Below are positions 24,747 to 34,848 of a stretch of 41,549 nucleotides of DNA, piece by piece. The notes beneath the pieces were generated by a model. It was not told the DNA's origin and made no database searches. It was given only the letters and a program-made list of their open reading frames with translations. The position numbers and the translations under genes were made by a program. Each line of letters opens with the position of its first letter. Position 1 is the stretch's first letter. Origin of the DNA: Geminicoccus sp. (lineage in GTDB: Bacteria > Pseudomonadota > Alphaproteobacteria > UBA7985); the NCBI GenBank assembly GCA_002708995.1, contig PAPT01000026.1, forward strand, positions 1 through 41,549, read 5' to 3'.

Positions 24747-25433
24747 TCACCTACCGTCCGAAAGGCTGTCGCGCAGCGCCTGCACCCGGCCTGCGACATC
24801 GCGGGTCAGGCCGTCGCTTGCCAGCAACTGGTCGAGCAGCGCCAGCGCACCTGCCTGATCACCCGTGCGGATCAGCACCTGTGCCTTGAGCTCCATGGCC
24901 AGCGCTGTAAAGGACGCGTCCTCGGCGATGAGCGGATCGAGCCGCGCGAGCAGGCTCGCCGGCTCAGCGGTATCCAGCTCGGTGTAGGCGCTGAACAAAG
25001 ACGCGGTCTTGGCGTAGGCATCGCCGCCGCGGGCTTCGGCCAGTGCTGACAGCGCTGCGGCAGCCGCTTCGGTATCCCCAGCGCGGGCTGCGATTTCAGC
25101 TAGCTCGAACCCGGCGACGATGGCATTGCCACCACTGCCACCGGCGGCCAGAGCTTCGAGCCGCGCGCGCGCGGCTTCAGCATCGGTCTCGGCCAGCGTC
25201 AGCGCGCTGCTGAGTTCGCCGGCCTGCGCCGAGCGCATCGAGGCCTGACGGTTCTGCCAGAAGTACCCGGCTGCGACGATGACCAGCACCACCACGACCA
25301 CAAGAAGGAAGACCCAAGCGTATCGGCGAACGCGCGAAAGAAAGGCATCGCGGCGCATTTCCTCGTCGATATCGCGAATAATATCAGTCACTGACTTTTT
25401 CCCTGTATCAGAACCGGACAGACTGAGCGCCAT
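24747..25433 (-). CDS. YfgM-like TPR membrane protein (ancillary translocon subunit type)
   Basis: 228 aa. A cytoplasmic N-terminus with VTDIIRDIDEEMRRDAFLSRVRRY is followed by one strong transmembrane segment (about residues 38-60) and a periplasmic Ala-rich helical domain with TPR-like repeats. This is the tetratricopeptide protein usually encoded before bamB; the E. coli counterpart YfgM associates with SecYEG and the chaperone PpiD. The sequence is repeat-poor enough that exact TPR borders are unclear. It probably leads the operon with bamB and der, after 191 bp of spacer to bamB. Confidence 0.82.
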   Translation of the reverse strand: MALSLSGSDTGKKSVTDIIRDIDEEMRRDAFLSRVRRYAWVFLLVVVVVLVIVAAGYFWQNRQASMRSAQAGELSSALTLAETDAEAARARLEALAAGGSGGNAIVAGFELAEIAARAGDTEAAAAALSALAEARGGDAYAKTASLFSAYTELDTAEPASLLARLDPLIAEDASFTALAMELKAQVLIRTGDQAGALALLDQLLASDGLTRDVAGRVQALRDSLSDGR

Positions 25434-25674
25434 TTGTCCCCACGCAGCCCCCGGCGCAAGACCTGGACCACAGAAATATCACCAAATTTTTTGGCTAGGC
25501 GCATTTCGTGATTCGTTTTAGCGTATTTCAACAGCTAACAGCAAGCGCACCCATGCGCAGCGTGGTTGCAAAGCTGTGCAGGCTGAACAACGGAAACCCC
25601 GGATGCACCCACGCGCGCGACACACTGACCGCGCCCCGGAACAGAGCACCGAAGACGGAGGCCCGAACCGCCCC
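25434..25674. other. Divergent promoter region (YfgM-like/DUF2794)
   Basis: 241 bp between divergent starts with no gene seen. The middle (about 25475-25540) is AT-rich and contains CCAAA (25482-25486) facing TTTGG (25490-25494). It probably carries promoters for both directions, but I could not assign clear -35/-10 pairs. Confidence 0.4.
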
Positions 25675-26100
25675 ATGAACGACGTGGTTTCGCTGCAGGA
25701 CTATCGGGACGGCAAGCAAAAGGCCCTCAAGACCGGACACCTCGACGCTGTTAAGGACGGCCTGCGCGCGCGGGGGAGCAAGCGGCGGCGGCCGGTATCT
25801 TTCGACCGGGGGGAGCTGGGCACCCTGTTGTCACTCTATTCAGAGCAGGTCGCAGCGGGGCATTGGCGCGACTACGCCATCGACAGCCTGCCCGGGCAGG
25901 CGCTGTTCTCGGTCTACCGCTCCGCCTACGAGAACCCGGATTTCGTCATCGCCAAGCAGATTGCAGCCAACGGCAAGGGCCGTGAATTCGTCGTCTATCA
26001 GGGGCCAAAGCGGGTGATGCGCAGCGAAACGCTCGCCGAAGTGCTGCGCCATTTCGAGCCCCTGCGTGAGCGCGCCCGGCTCCGGCTGCGCTCATTCTGA
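25675..26100 (+). CDS. DUF2794 family protein
   Basis: 141 aa from the ATG at 25675, chosen because MNDVVSLQDYR is where DUF2794-type sequence begins; the frame is open 33 codons earlier, and GGAGG lies 13 nt before this ATG. Diagnostic segments are SFDRGELGTLLSLYSEQVAAGHWRDYAID in pieces (FDRGELGTLLSLYSEQVA, then GHWRDYAID) and QALFSVYRSAYE. Small cytoplasmic alphaproteobacterial protein of unknown function; the C-terminus is basic (RERARLRLRSF). Confidence 0.85.
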   Translation: MNDVVSLQDYRDGKQKALKTGHLDAVKDGLRARGSKRRRPVSFDRGELGTLLSLYSEQVAAGHWRDYAIDSLPGQALFSVYRSAYENPDFVIAKQIAANGKGREFVVYQGPKRVMRSETLAEVLRHFEPLRERARLRLRSF

Positions 26101-26370
26101 CCCAGGCCAGAGGTGGCCAGAGTGGACCGAGGACCGATCTGACAAAGGGTCAGAAGCCACCCCTGCGCTATCGAGCATAAGCCTTGCGTTTCAGGGCGTT
26201 GACCGCAGCATTGCGAGGCGTCAAAACCCAGCGCAACACGCGCCCCGGTCTCGGCTTTTCTGAACGCCTGCCACCCCACATCGACACTCTGTCGGTCATT
26301 ATTCCTGCCCACAGCGGGCCAGAGACCCCTTCCCCACCCATCCCGGGCGCAGAGACAAAGGCACGCTTTG
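26101..26370 (+). other. Spacer upstream of typA, no gene seen
   Basis: 270 bp between the DUF2794 gene and typA. Short frames here are not convincing. It presumably contains the typA promoter; no recognisable operator or terminator stem was found. Confidence 0.35.
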
Positions 26371-28209
26371 ATGAAAAAGATCCTGCGCAACATCGCGATC
26401 ATCGCGCACGTTGACCATGGCAAGACCACGCTGGTGGATTGCCTGCTGAAGCAATCCGGCCAGTTCCGCGAAAACGAGCGCGTGGCTGAACGTGCGATGG
26501 ACTCCAACGATATCGAGCGCGAGCGCGGCATCACCATCCTCGCCAAGGTCACCTCGGTCGAGTGGCAGGACGCCCGCATCAACATCGTCGACACCCCCGG
26601 GCACGCCGACTTCGGCGGCGAAGTCGAGCGCATCCTGTCGATGGTTGACGGCGTGGTTCTGCTGGTCGACGCCGCTGAAGGCCCAATGCCGCAGACCAAG
26701 TTCGTGCTGACCAAGGCGCTGGCTCTGGGCATCCGCCCGATCGTGCTGATCAACAAGGTCGACAAGCCCGACGGCCGCCCAGACTGGGTGCTGGACGAGA
26801 CCTTCGACCTGTTCGCCGCACTCGACGCCACCGAAGAACAGCTTGAGTTCCCCGTGCTCTATGCCTCCTCCAAGGAAGGCTGGGCCGTGCAGGAACTCGA
26901 CGACGGGCGCAGCGACATGGCGCCGCTGTTCGACCTAATCGTCGATCATGTTCCGCCGCCGAAGGTCGACAGCGCTGATGAGCCCTTCCGCATGCTGGCG
27001 ACGACGCTGGAAGCCAACCCCTTCCTCGGCCGTATTCTCACCGGTCGGATCCAGTCCGGTCGCCTGACCCCCAACATGGCGATTAAGGCCTTGGGCATGG
27101 ACAGCAGCCAACTGGAAACTGGCCGCGCCACCAAAATCCTCGCCTTCCGCGGCCTTGAACGCCAGCCGATCGACAGCGCCGAAGCGGGCGATATTGTTGC
27201 CATCGCCGGGCTGACCCAGGCCACTGTCGCCGACACCCTGTGCGCGCCGGACGTAACCCAGGCGCTGGCCGCCCAGCCGATCGACCCGCCGACCCTGTCC
27301 ATGACCTTCTCGGTCAACGACAGCCCGCTGGCGGGTCTGGTTGGCGACAAGGTGACCAGCCGCCTGATCTTGGACCGGCTGCAGAAAGAAGCCGAGGGGA
27401 ACGTCGCGCTGGAGGTCCGGGAGACTGATGGCAAGGATGCCTTTGAAGTCGCCGGCCGGGGCGAACTGCAGCTCGCTGTGCTGATCGAGAACATGCGCCG
27501 GGAAGGCTTCGAGCTCTCCGTTTCCCGGCCGCGCGTGGTCTACCAGTTCGACGACAGCGGCAACCGTCTAGAGCCCTTCGAAGAAGTGACCGTCGATGTC
27601 GACGCCGACTACTCCGGCGCTGTGGTCGAGAAAATCGGCACGCGCCGCGGCGAGCTCAAGGACATGCGTCCTTCGGGTGGCGGCAAGCAGCGCCTGTCGT
27701 TCATCGCTCCATCCCGTGCGCTGATCGGCTACCTCGGCGAATTCCTGACCGATACCCACGGCACCGGCATTCTCAACCGCCGCTTCAGCCACTACGGCCC
27801 GCACAAGGGCGCGATCCCGGGCCGCCGCAACGGCGTGCTGATCTCCATGGAGAAAGGCTCGGCAGTCGCCTTCGCGCTGTGGAACCTTGAGGAACGCGGT
27901 CCGCTGTTCATCCACCCGCAACAGCCGGTTTACCACGGCCTGATCATCGGTGAGCACGCCAAGGGCAGCGACCTCGACGTCAACCCGCTCAAAGGCAAGA
28001 AGCTGACCAACGTCCGCGCGTCGGGCACCGATGAAGCTGTATCGCTGAGCCCACCAGTCGACATGACGCTGGAAAAGGCGCTGGCGTACATTCAGGACGA
28101 CGAGCTGGTCGAAGTCACGCCCGAGGCCGTGCGCATCCGCAAGCGCTTCCTCGACATTCACGAGCGCAAGCGCGATGCTAAGGCCCGTGCAGCAGCCGAA
28201 GCGGCCTGA
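26371..28209 (+). CDS. typA: Translational GTPase TypA/BipA
   Basis: 612 aa from the ATG at 26371, with AAAGG 8 nt upstream. The G domain shows AHVDHGKTTLVD (G1), RERGITILAK (G2), DTPGHADFGGEVE (G3) and NKVDKPDGR (G4). EF-G-like domains III and V follow, with VAGRGELQLAVLIENMRREGFELSVSRP in pieces, and the BipA-specific C-terminal domain with GTDEAVSLSPPVDMTLEKAL and EVTPEAVRIRKR. TypA binds ribosomes and helps 50S assembly and stress adaptation. Family-normal length. Confidence 0.96.
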   Translation: MKKILRNIAIIAHVDHGKTTLVDCLLKQSGQFRENERVAERAMDSNDIERERGITILAKVTSVEWQDARINIVDTPGHADFGGEVERILSMVDGVVLLVDAAEGPMPQTKFVLTKALALGIRPIVLINKVDKPDGRPDWVLDETFDLFAALDATEEQLEFPVLYASSKEGWAVQELDDGRSDMAPLFDLIVDHVPPPKVDSADEPFRMLATTLEANPFLGRILTGRIQSGRLTPNMAIKALGMDSSQLETGRATKILAFRGLERQPIDSAEAGDIVAIAGLTQATVADTLCAPDVTQALAAQPIDPPTLSMTFSVNDSPLAGLVGDKVTSRLILDRLQKEAEGNVALEVRETDGKDAFEVAGRGELQLAVLIENMRREGFELSVSRPRVVYQFDDSGNRLEPFEEVTVDVDADYSGAVVEKIGTRRGELKDMRPSGGGKQRLSFIAPSRALIGYLGEFLTDTHGTGILNRRFSHYGPHKGAIPGRRNGVLISMEKGSAVAFALWNLEERGPLFIHPQQPVYHGLIIGEHAKGSDLDVNPLKGKKLTNVRASGTDEAVSLSPPVDMTLEKALAYIQDDELVEVTPEAVRIRKRFLDIHERKRDAKARAAAEAA

Positions 28210-28286
28210 GTTTGACCCTGAACCGCCGATCCTTGTCCGTGACACCGGTCTCACTGCTGCCACACCAGTATAGCAAGTGGGGGCGC

Positions 28287-28772
28287 ATGAAAAGGTTATT
28301 GCTCGCGGGCCTTGGTGCGCTCGCGCTCACCGCCTGTCAGGCAACGGATCAAAGTGATGCAGGCCCCGCCGCGGCGGGTAGCACCGACGCTCAGCAGCAG
28401 CCCGCCCGTATCGCCGGGGTTCCTGTCGCCCTGCTGGTGCCACCGGCGCGGCCGACCCAGCGCGGCGAGCGCCTGGGCGATGACGACCTCCGCCAGCTGC
28501 TGATTGGCAATACCATTAAGCAGGTCGACGACCAGTACTGGGCCTACTTTGCGGCCGGCGGGCAGCTGCGCGGGCTGTTGGTGAACCTGACGGAGATCGG
28601 GTATTACACCCTCAATGCTGGCACGCTGTGCAAGGTCTGGCCGACATGGGCGACGGGCATGCAGCTTTGCTATCAGGTGATCAGTCTGGGTGACCAGCGC
28701 TACCGGTTCACTGGTCTGGGCGTCGACAGCTTTGACGTGGTGGTGTCGCGCGGGAACCCGCAGGCGCTTTGA
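28287..28772 (+). CDS. Small lipoprotein of unknown function
   Basis: 161 aa from the ATG at 28287 (GGGGG just upstream). The signal peptide LLLAGLGALALTAC ends in a lipobox with Cys17. A disordered Ala/Gln/Asp-rich stretch (about 18-45) precedes a globular part with several Trp/Tyr residues (DDQYWAYFAAGGQLRGLLVNL in part, KVWPTWATGMQLCYQV). Two further Cys in the mature part (GTLCKVW, MQLCYQV) could form a disulfide. The terminal part, YRFTGLGVDSFDVVVSRGNP, is beta-like. I do not recognise the family. It is 77 bp after typA and may be expressed from it. Confidence 0.7.
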   Translation: MKRLLLAGLGALALTACQATDQSDAGPAAAGSTDAQQQPARIAGVPVALLVPPARPTQRGERLGDDDLRQLLIGNTIKQVDDQYWAYFAAGGQLRGLLVNLTEIGYYTLNAGTLCKVWPTWATGMQLCYQVISLGDQRYRFTGLGVDSFDVVVSRGNPQAL

Positions 28773-29004
28773 AACAGGCTGGCGCGCCGCGCCGTGCTAT
28801 CTACGCAGCCTTCCTAAGCGCAAGGCAACGGCCCTGTCTTGCTGCGAATAGAGGTTTTCTGAATTTGTGTGGGGGTTGTGACCAAAAAAACACGATAATG
28901 TAGAGATCTTTTCGCGTTTTTGGAGAGTATCAGAGTAGGATCGTCGCATCGGCAGAGCGGCGATCAGTCCCGTAAAAACCAGGGATGGAGGCAGCAGCGG
29001 GGGT
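28773..29004. other. Convergent spacer between lipoprotein gene and secA
   Basis: 232 bp with no convincing gene. The stretch at about 28850-28930 is AT-rich, with A7 and T5 runs on the plus strand, and could serve termination in either direction. No strong stem next to a T-tract was identified. Confidence 0.35.
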
Positions 29005-31740
29005 CTAGACCGCCGCGCCATGACACTGCTTGAACTTCTTACCCGACCCGCAGGGGCAGGGTTCGTTCCGCTTGGTCTTCTTCATTTGCTCGGCTGTAAC
29101 CTGCCCCACTCCCGTTCCATTGGCGGATAGGGTCGGCGGTGGCGTCAGGCCTTGCGGCTGTATGCCCGCAGCGGCACCCCCGCCAGCAGCAGCGCCCGGG
29201 GCAGCAGCCGGTGCTGCCTGTGGTGGTTGAGGCTGACGGACTTCGAGGTTGGCCAGCACCACCACCACCGAATTTCGGTGCTGCTCGAGCAGGCCGTCGA
29301 ACATCTCAAAACCATCGCGCCGGTATTCTGCCAGCGGGTCGCGCTGACCGAAGGCGCGCAGGGTCACGCCCTCTCGCAGCCGCATCATGTTTTGGATGTG
29401 CTCTCGCCAGAGCTGATCGAGCACCTGCAGCGTGATCTGCCGCTCGGCCATGCGCATGGTGTCCGCGCCGATCTGCGCCGCCTTGGCGGCCATGTGCTGG
29501 TCGAATTCTTCGAGGATGCGGTCGATCAGAACCTCATCGTCGACGCCGTCTTCCGCCGCCCATTTGGCGATGGGCAAACCGCCGGGAACAAAGGCGGCAA
29601 CGGCCCGTTTCAGCCCCTCAATATCCCACTGCGCCGGGTATGACCCCGGGGGAATGAAGCGCGCGACCAGATCCTCCGACGCCTTCTCCCGCATATCGTC
29701 GAGCTTCTCGGTCAGGTCTTCAGAATCGAGCAGTTCAGCGCGCATCTCGGCATAGGCCTGCCGCTGGTCATTGAGCACGTCGTCGTACCGGATCAGCTGC
29801 TTACGGATGTCGAAGTTGTAGCCCTCGCGCCGCTCCTGCGCCTTGGCGATGGCGTTGGTGATCCACTGGTGTTCGATGGCCTCGTCATCACCGATGCCGA
29901 AGCGCTTGAGCCAGGCGTCCAGCCCCTGCCCGAAAATCCGCATCAGATCGTCTTCGAGCGAAACGTAAAAGCGCGACTTGCCCGGGTCGCCCTGACGGCC
30001 CGAACGGCCACGAAGCTGGTTATCGACCCGGCGCGATTCCCCGCGCTCGGTGCCGAGCACGTACAGGCCCCCGGCAGCGATCACCTGCTCTCTCGCTGCG
30101 TCGATTTCCGTGCGCAGCTTGGCGGTGATCTTCTCGATGGCCTTGGGGTCTTTCTCGTCCTTGATCGCTTCAGCGACGGCGAAGTCGAAGTTACCGCCGA
30201 GCTGGATGTCGGTCCCGCGCCCAGCCATGGATGTGGCGATGGTGACCGCGCCCGGCGCCCCGGCCTGCGCGATGGTCAGCGCCTCGCGCTCGTGCTGCCG
30301 CGCAGACAGGACGTTGTGGGCGATCCCGGCCTTGGTCAGCGCCGCGGAGAACATCTCCGAGCCCTCGACCGTCGGCGTACCGAGCAGCACAGGCTGGCCC
30401 TTGGCGTGGGCCTCGCGGACGTCTTCGAGGATGGCTTCGATCTTCTGCTTGGCGAAGCGATAGATCTTGTCGTCGTTGTCTTCGCGAACCATCGGCTGGT
30501 TGGTCGGCACGGCGGTCACGGCCATGTTGTAGATGGCCTCGAATTCTGCTGCTTCGGTCAGTGCGGTACCCGTCATGCCGGCGATCTTGTCGTACTGTCG
30601 GAAGAAATTCTGGTAGGTGATGGTCGCAACGGTCGTGGATTCAGGCTTGATCGTCAGCCCTTCTTTCGCTTCCAGCGCCTGATGCCCGCCATCGCCCAGA
30701 CGGCGGCCGGGCTGGGCACGGCCCGTCAGTTCGTTGATCAGCACGATCTCGTCACCCTGCACCATGTACTGCTTATCGCGGATGAACAGCCGGTGGGCCC
30801 GGATCGACGCCATGATGTTGTGCAGCAGCCCGACGTTCTCCGGCTGGTAGAGCCCGCTATCGGCTTGCAGCAGTCCGCGCTTGCGCAGCACTTCCTCAAG
30901 CTCCGGCACGCCTTCTTCGGTCAGCTGGATGTTGCGGGTTTTCTCATCGACAGTGAAGGCGTCGTCGGACATCTCCTGCGCGATCAGGTCGGTGGCGCGG
31001 AAGACGTTGGACACGTCCACCGCTGGGCCGGACATGACCAGCGGGGTCCGGGCTTCGTCGATCAGCACCGAATCAGCCTCGTCGACGATGACGAAGTTGA
31101 AGCCGCGCTGGAGCATATCGGCGCGGGTGGGCTTCATCTGGTCGCGCAGGTGGTCAAAGCCGACCTCGGACGCGATCGAATAGGTAATGTCGGCGGCGTA
31201 GCCGCGGCGCTTGGCGTTCTCCAGCTGGGCGGGGGTCAGAATGCCGTGGTCCAGCCCCATGGTGCTGGTCACGTAACCGGTGCTCATCCCCAGCGCCTGG
31301 TACAGCTTGCCCATGTCGGCCGCGTCGCGCATCACCAGATACTCGTTCACGGTGATGATGTGCACGCCCTTCTCCGGCAGCGCGTTGAGATAGGCGGCGG
31401 CGGTCGCGGTCAGCGTCTTGCCCTCGCCGGTCTTCATTTCAGCAACCCGGCCTTGGTGCAGGACAATCGCCCCCAGCAGCTGCACGTCGAACATGCGCTG
31501 GCCGAGCGCACGCTTGCCGGCTTCACGAGCCGCAGCGAAGGCTTCAACCATCAGATCGTCGAGGCTTGCGCCCCCCGCATGACGCTCGCGGAACTCCTTG
31601 GTCTTTGCCTTCAGATCGGCATCGCTCAGCGCCTCGAAGTCAGCTTCGAGGGCGTTGATCGCCTCGACCTGTGAATCCAGGCCGCTCAAATACTTTTTGT
31701 TGGCGTTGCCGAAGACCGCTTTTGCAAAGCGCTGAAGCAT
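29005..31740 (-). CDS. secA: Preprotein translocase ATPase SecA
   Basis: 911 aa from the ATG at 31740; a TTG 11 codons earlier is possible. Walker A AEMKTGEGKTL (about residues 101-111), Walker B IVDEADSVLIDEARTPL, the GMTGTALTEAAEF and SMAGRGTDIQLGGN helicase motifs, QLRGRSGRQGDPG, the helical scaffold, and the C-terminal zinc motif RNEPCPCGSGKKFKQCHG are present, so it is functional by these criteria. Some near-invariant SecA segments differ: SIASEVGFDHLRDQ where TNNEFGFDYLRDN is usual, DEAD for DEVD, and INELTGRAQPGRRLGDGGHQ for the DEFTGR...SDGLHQ region. A Pro/Ala/Gly linker precedes the zinc tail. It lies downstream of purH. Confidence 0.95.
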   Translation of the reverse strand: MLQRFAKAVFGNANKKYLSGLDSQVEAINALEADFEALSDADLKAKTKEFRERHAGGASLDDLMVEAFAAAREAGKRALGQRMFDVQLLGAIVLHQGRVAEMKTGEGKTLTATAAAYLNALPEKGVHIITVNEYLVMRDAADMGKLYQALGMSTGYVTSTMGLDHGILTPAQLENAKRRGYAADITYSIASEVGFDHLRDQMKPTRADMLQRGFNFVIVDEADSVLIDEARTPLVMSGPAVDVSNVFRATDLIAQEMSDDAFTVDEKTRNIQLTEEGVPELEEVLRKRGLLQADSGLYQPENVGLLHNIMASIRAHRLFIRDKQYMVQGDEIVLINELTGRAQPGRRLGDGGHQALEAKEGLTIKPESTTVATITYQNFFRQYDKIAGMTGTALTEAAEFEAIYNMAVTAVPTNQPMVREDNDDKIYRFAKQKIEAILEDVREAHAKGQPVLLGTPTVEGSEMFSAALTKAGIAHNVLSARQHEREALTIAQAGAPGAVTIATSMAGRGTDIQLGGNFDFAVAEAIKDEKDPKAIEKITAKLRTEIDAAREQVIAAGGLYVLGTERGESRRVDNQLRGRSGRQGDPGKSRFYVSLEDDLMRIFGQGLDAWLKRFGIGDDEAIEHQWITNAIAKAQERREGYNFDIRKQLIRYDDVLNDQRQAYAEMRAELLDSEDLTEKLDDMREKASEDLVARFIPPGSYPAQWDIEGLKRAVAAFVPGGLPIAKWAAEDGVDDEVLIDRILEEFDQHMAAKAAQIGADTMRMAERQITLQVLDQLWREHIQNMMRLREGVTLRAFGQRDPLAEYRRDGFEMFDGLLEQHRNSVVVVLANLEVRQPQPPQAAPAAAPGAAAGGGAAAGIQPQGLTPPPTLSANGTGVGQVTAEQMKKTKRNEPCPCGSGKKFKQCHGAAV

Positions 31741-31833
31741 GGCGTGGTTTATCCCGAACAGAAGTGAAAACAATGCTCAAGCCTGTAGGTAGGGCCTCAG
31801 TGCCTCTGAGTCCATGCTCCTGTAAATCAGCGA

Positions 31834-33423
31834 TTAATGGCGGAAGTGCCGGGTACCGGTGAAGACCATGGCCAGCCCGGCCGCGTCGGCGGCGGCGATG
31901 ACCTCTTCATCGCGCAGCGAACCGCCAGGCTGAACCACCGCAGAGACCCCCGCGTCGATCAGCGCGCTGAGCCCGTCGGCGAAGGGAAAAAACGCATCTG
32001 ACGCGGCAACGGCACCGCGGACATCCAGCCCAGCTTCTGCCGCTTTGCGGATTGCAAGGTGGGCCGAATCCACGCGGCTCATCTGCCCCGCGCCGATGCC
32101 CAGCGTTGCCCCAGCGGCAACCAGTGCGATGGTGTTCGACTTGACGTGCTTGGCCACGCGCTGGGCGAAGACAAGATTGTTGCGGGTGGTCTCGTCGGGC
32201 TGCTGCGCCGTCACCACGCGGAAATCATCTGCCCCGGCGCTGGCGTCGTCGCGCGACTGCACCAGCAGGCCCCCGGCGATCGACTTGACCAGCAGCTCGG
32301 GCGCCGACGGATCGGCCAGCCTACCGGTCAGCACCAGCCGCAGGTTTGGCTTCTGCGCGAAAACGGCGCGGGCAGCGTCGTCGGCATCGGGGGCGATGAC
32401 CACTTCGGTGAAAATCTCGGTGATGGCCGTGGCTACTGACCCATCCAGCGGTCGGTTGCAGGCAACAATCCCGCCAAAAGCCGAGGTCTCATCGCAGGCG
32501 AGCGCACGACGGTAAGCCCCGTAGAGGTCATCGCCCAGCGCCACACCGCAGGGGTTGGCGTGCTTGATGATGGCAACCGCCGGGTCGTCGAACTCGCTCA
32601 CCAGCTCGAAGGCCGCGTCGGCGTCGTTGAGGTTGTTGAAGGACAGCGGCTTGCCCTGGATCAGCGCGCCGGTGGCGATCCCCGGCCGGTCGTCAGCGGT
32701 GCGGTACAACGCTGCGCTCTGGTGCGGGTTCTCGCCGTAGCGCAGCGGCAGGCTCAGCTTGCCGGCAAAGCTCAGCTCCTCGGGGAAGGCTGGGGCCGCG
32801 GCCGCGTCCCCCTGCTGCGACTTTTGATCGTTGGCCTGTTCCAGCCCTTGCAGCCAGCGGCTGATCTGCGCGTCATAGCGGGCGGTGTGGGCGTAGGCCT
32901 TGGCGGCAAAGCCACGGCGGGCTTCGCGCGTCAGCGCGCCCTCCGCCAGCAGTGCCACCACCCGGTCGTAGTCGCGCGGGTCGCAGACCGGCAGCACGGA
33001 GGCATGGTTCTTGGCCGAGGCCCGTATCATCGCCGGCCCGCCGATATCGATATTCTCGATACAGGTGGCGAAATCGGCACCGCCGGCCAGCGTCTGGGCG
33101 AAGGGATAGAGGTTCACCACCAGCAGGCCGAAGGGCACAATGCCCTGCCCCGCCAGCGTCTCGCGGTGCGCCGCGTCACTCTGGTCGGCGAGCAGGCCGC
33201 CATGGATCGCCGGGTGCAGGGTCTTGACCCGACCGCCAAGGATCTCCGGGAACCCGGTAACGTCCGATACGTTGCCCACAGGCAGCCCTTCGTCAGCCAG
33301 CAGGCGGGCGGTCCCGCCGGTCGAGACCAGCTCAAAGCCAAAGTCGACGAGCGCCCGGGCAAAGGGCACCAACCCCGCCTTGTCAGATACGGAAAGGAGG
33401 GCGCGTTTGGAGACATCGTTCAC
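31834..33423 (-). CDS. purH: Bifunctional AICAR transformylase/IMP cyclohydrolase
   Basis: 529 aa, GTG start with AGGA upstream. The IMP cyclohydrolase domain (about 1-200) opens [19 protein letters not shown] with [16 protein letters not shown] and [15 protein letters not shown]. The AICAR transformylase domain follows, with [15 protein letters not shown] and [28 protein letters not shown] and the C-terminal [20 protein letters not shown]. It performs the last two steps of IMP synthesis. It follows rsmB by 44 bp on the same strand. Confidence 0.96.
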   Translation of the reverse strand: MNDVSKRALLSVSDKAGLVPFARALVDFGFELVSTGGTARLLADEGLPVGNVSDVTGFPEILGGRVKTLHPAIHGGLLADQSDAAHRETLAGQGIVPFGLLVVNLYPFAQTLAGGADFATCIENIDIGGPAMIRASAKNHASVLPVCDPRDYDRVVALLAEGALTREARRGFAAKAYAHTARYDAQISRWLQGLEQANDQKSQQGDAAAAPAFPEELSFAGKLSLPLRYGENPHQSAALYRTADDRPGIATGALIQGKPLSFNNLNDADAAFELVSEFDDPAVAIIKHANPCGVALGDDLYGAYRRALACDETSAFGGIVACNRPLDGSVATAITEIFTEVVIAPDADDAARAVFAQKPNLRLVLTGRLADPSAPELLVKSIAGGLLVQSRDDASAGADDFRVVTAQQPDETTRNNLVFAQRVAKHVKSNTIALVAAGATLGIGAGQMSRVDSAHLAIRKAAEAGLDVRGAVAASDAFFPFADGLSALIDAGVSAVVQPGGSLRDEEVIAAADAAGLAMVFTGTRHFRH

Positions 33424-33467
33424 GGGAAAGGGTCCTGTCGGTCAGTGGCTGGGCTGGTACAGACTGT

Positions 33468-34829
33468 TCAGGACTGTTCTGGCACCGAACCGACCCGGAA
33501 TCGAGCGGCGAAAAATCCGTCCACGCCCCCGTTATGCGCATAGTACGACGGCAGGATGCGTAGCGTGCCGGCGGGAGTCAGGGCGTCGGGGAGGCCGGAG
33601 ACCGCCTCGGCGTCGAAGGGCTCCAGCGCCACGTTCGGCTGACGACGGAGAAAATCGTCGACCTGTGCCTCGCCTTCTTCCGGTTCCAGCGAGCAGACGA
33701 TGTAGAGCAGCGTGCCGCCGGGCTTCACCAACCCCAGCGCGTGGTCGAGCATCCGCGCCTGCAACGATGCATGTTCGAGCAGGGTCACGGGCGAGCGCAA
33801 CCACGGCGCTTCCGGGTTCTTGCGAAAGGTACCCGAAGCGCTGCAGGGAGCGTCGAGCACCACCAGATCCATGGGCTTGTGGCTGTACTTGAGCACATCG
33901 ATCTTCTTGACCGCGGCGCGCAGGCCGGTGCGGGCGAGATTCTCGCTGAGCCGCTCCAGACGCGGCCCGCTGTTATCGACGGCGGTCACCTCGGCACCGG
34001 CACGGGCAAGTTGCAGCGTCTTGCCCCCGGGCGCCGCGCAGAGGTCGATAGCGGTCTTGCCACGCAGGTCACCCAGCGCCGCGATCGGCAGGTGTGCGCC
34101 GAAGTCCTGTACCCACCAGTCGCCGGCTGCGCCCTCGGGGCTGTCCTGAAACGCGGTAAGGCCCCGGTTCAGACGGACCTGCCCGGTCGGCAGCGCCGTC
34201 GCCTCATCGCCGTTCAGCGCCTCTGCCGACCGAGCAGACTCGTCGACGAGACATAGGTCCACGGGTGCTTCCTCGCGGGCCAGACTGTCGAAGGCCGCCA
34301 GCGCCGCTTCACCCCAGTTGCTGAGCCAGCGCTCAGCCAGCCAGTGCGGGATCACGGGCTGCGCGCGCAGCTTATCGATAAAGTCAGTCCGCTCCCGGTC
34401 GGCCCGGCGCAGCACGGCGTTAACCATGCCGCGATAACGGCTGGTAGCGCGCGTCCCGAGCAGGTTCACCGTGGAGGAGACAGCCGCGTGGGGCGGGGTT
34501 TCCAGCAGCAGCAGGTCGGTCAGGCCCAGCCGCAGCACCGCCTGCACAAAGGGCGGCACGCCACTGCGCCCGCGCTCCAGCACCTCGGTCATCAGGTGCA
34601 GCAGCGGGCCATGGTAGCGCATGGCCGTCCGCGCCAGCCGCCAGGCGAAGGCGCGGTCACGCGGCGACAGGCCCTTGGCCTGCCGGTTGAAGGCCTCGTC
34701 CAGCGACAAACCGGCCGCTGGAACAGCTTCAAGTGCACGTGCGGCTGCCAGACGAGCGTAGTCGACGCGTCCTTTTGTCTTGGCCCCGGAAGGCCGAGAC
34801 GGGCGGGAAGGGCTTTTTCCTGAGGGCAA
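33468..34829 (-). CDS. rsmB: 16S rRNA (cytosine-967-C5) methyltransferase RsmB-like
   Basis: 453 aa with a TTG start (GGAAAG about 10 nt upstream). The N-terminal NusB-like helical domain (about 20-160) includes RDRAFAWRLARTAMRY and YRGMVNAVLRR. The SAM domain has IDLCAAPGGKTLQLA (motif I), VVLDAPCSASGTFRKNPE with the PC motif Cys (motif IV), and IVCSLEPEEGE with the catalytic Cys (motif VI). Leads a minus-strand run with purH and perhaps secA. Its start lies only 19 bp from the divergent DUF1674 gene. Confidence 0.93.
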   Translation of the reverse strand: MPSGKSPSRPSRPSGAKTKGRVDYARLAAARALEAVPAAGLSLDEAFNRQAKGLSPRDRAFAWRLARTAMRYHGPLLHLMTEVLERGRSGVPPFVQAVLRLGLTDLLLLETPPHAAVSSTVNLLGTRATSRYRGMVNAVLRRADRERTDFIDKLRAQPVIPHWLAERWLSNWGEAALAAFDSLAREEAPVDLCLVDESARSAEALNGDEATALPTGQVRLNRGLTAFQDSPEGAAGDWWVQDFGAHLPIAALGDLRGKTAIDLCAAPGGKTLQLARAGAEVTAVDNSGPRLERLSENLARTGLRAAVKKIDVLKYSHKPMDLVVLDAPCSASGTFRKNPEAPWLRSPVTLLEHASLQARMLDHALGLVKPGGTLLYIVCSLEPEEGEAQVDDFLRRQPNVALEPFDAEAVSGLPDALTPAGTLRILPSYYAHNGGVDGFFAARFRVGSVPEQS

Positions 34830-34848
34830 GAACCACTACTTTCCGTGC

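Noticed and set aside
28797-29021. 74-residue minus-strand frame after secA
   Set aside because: It overlaps the secA end, has no recognisable family or good start context, and its composition looks like chance.
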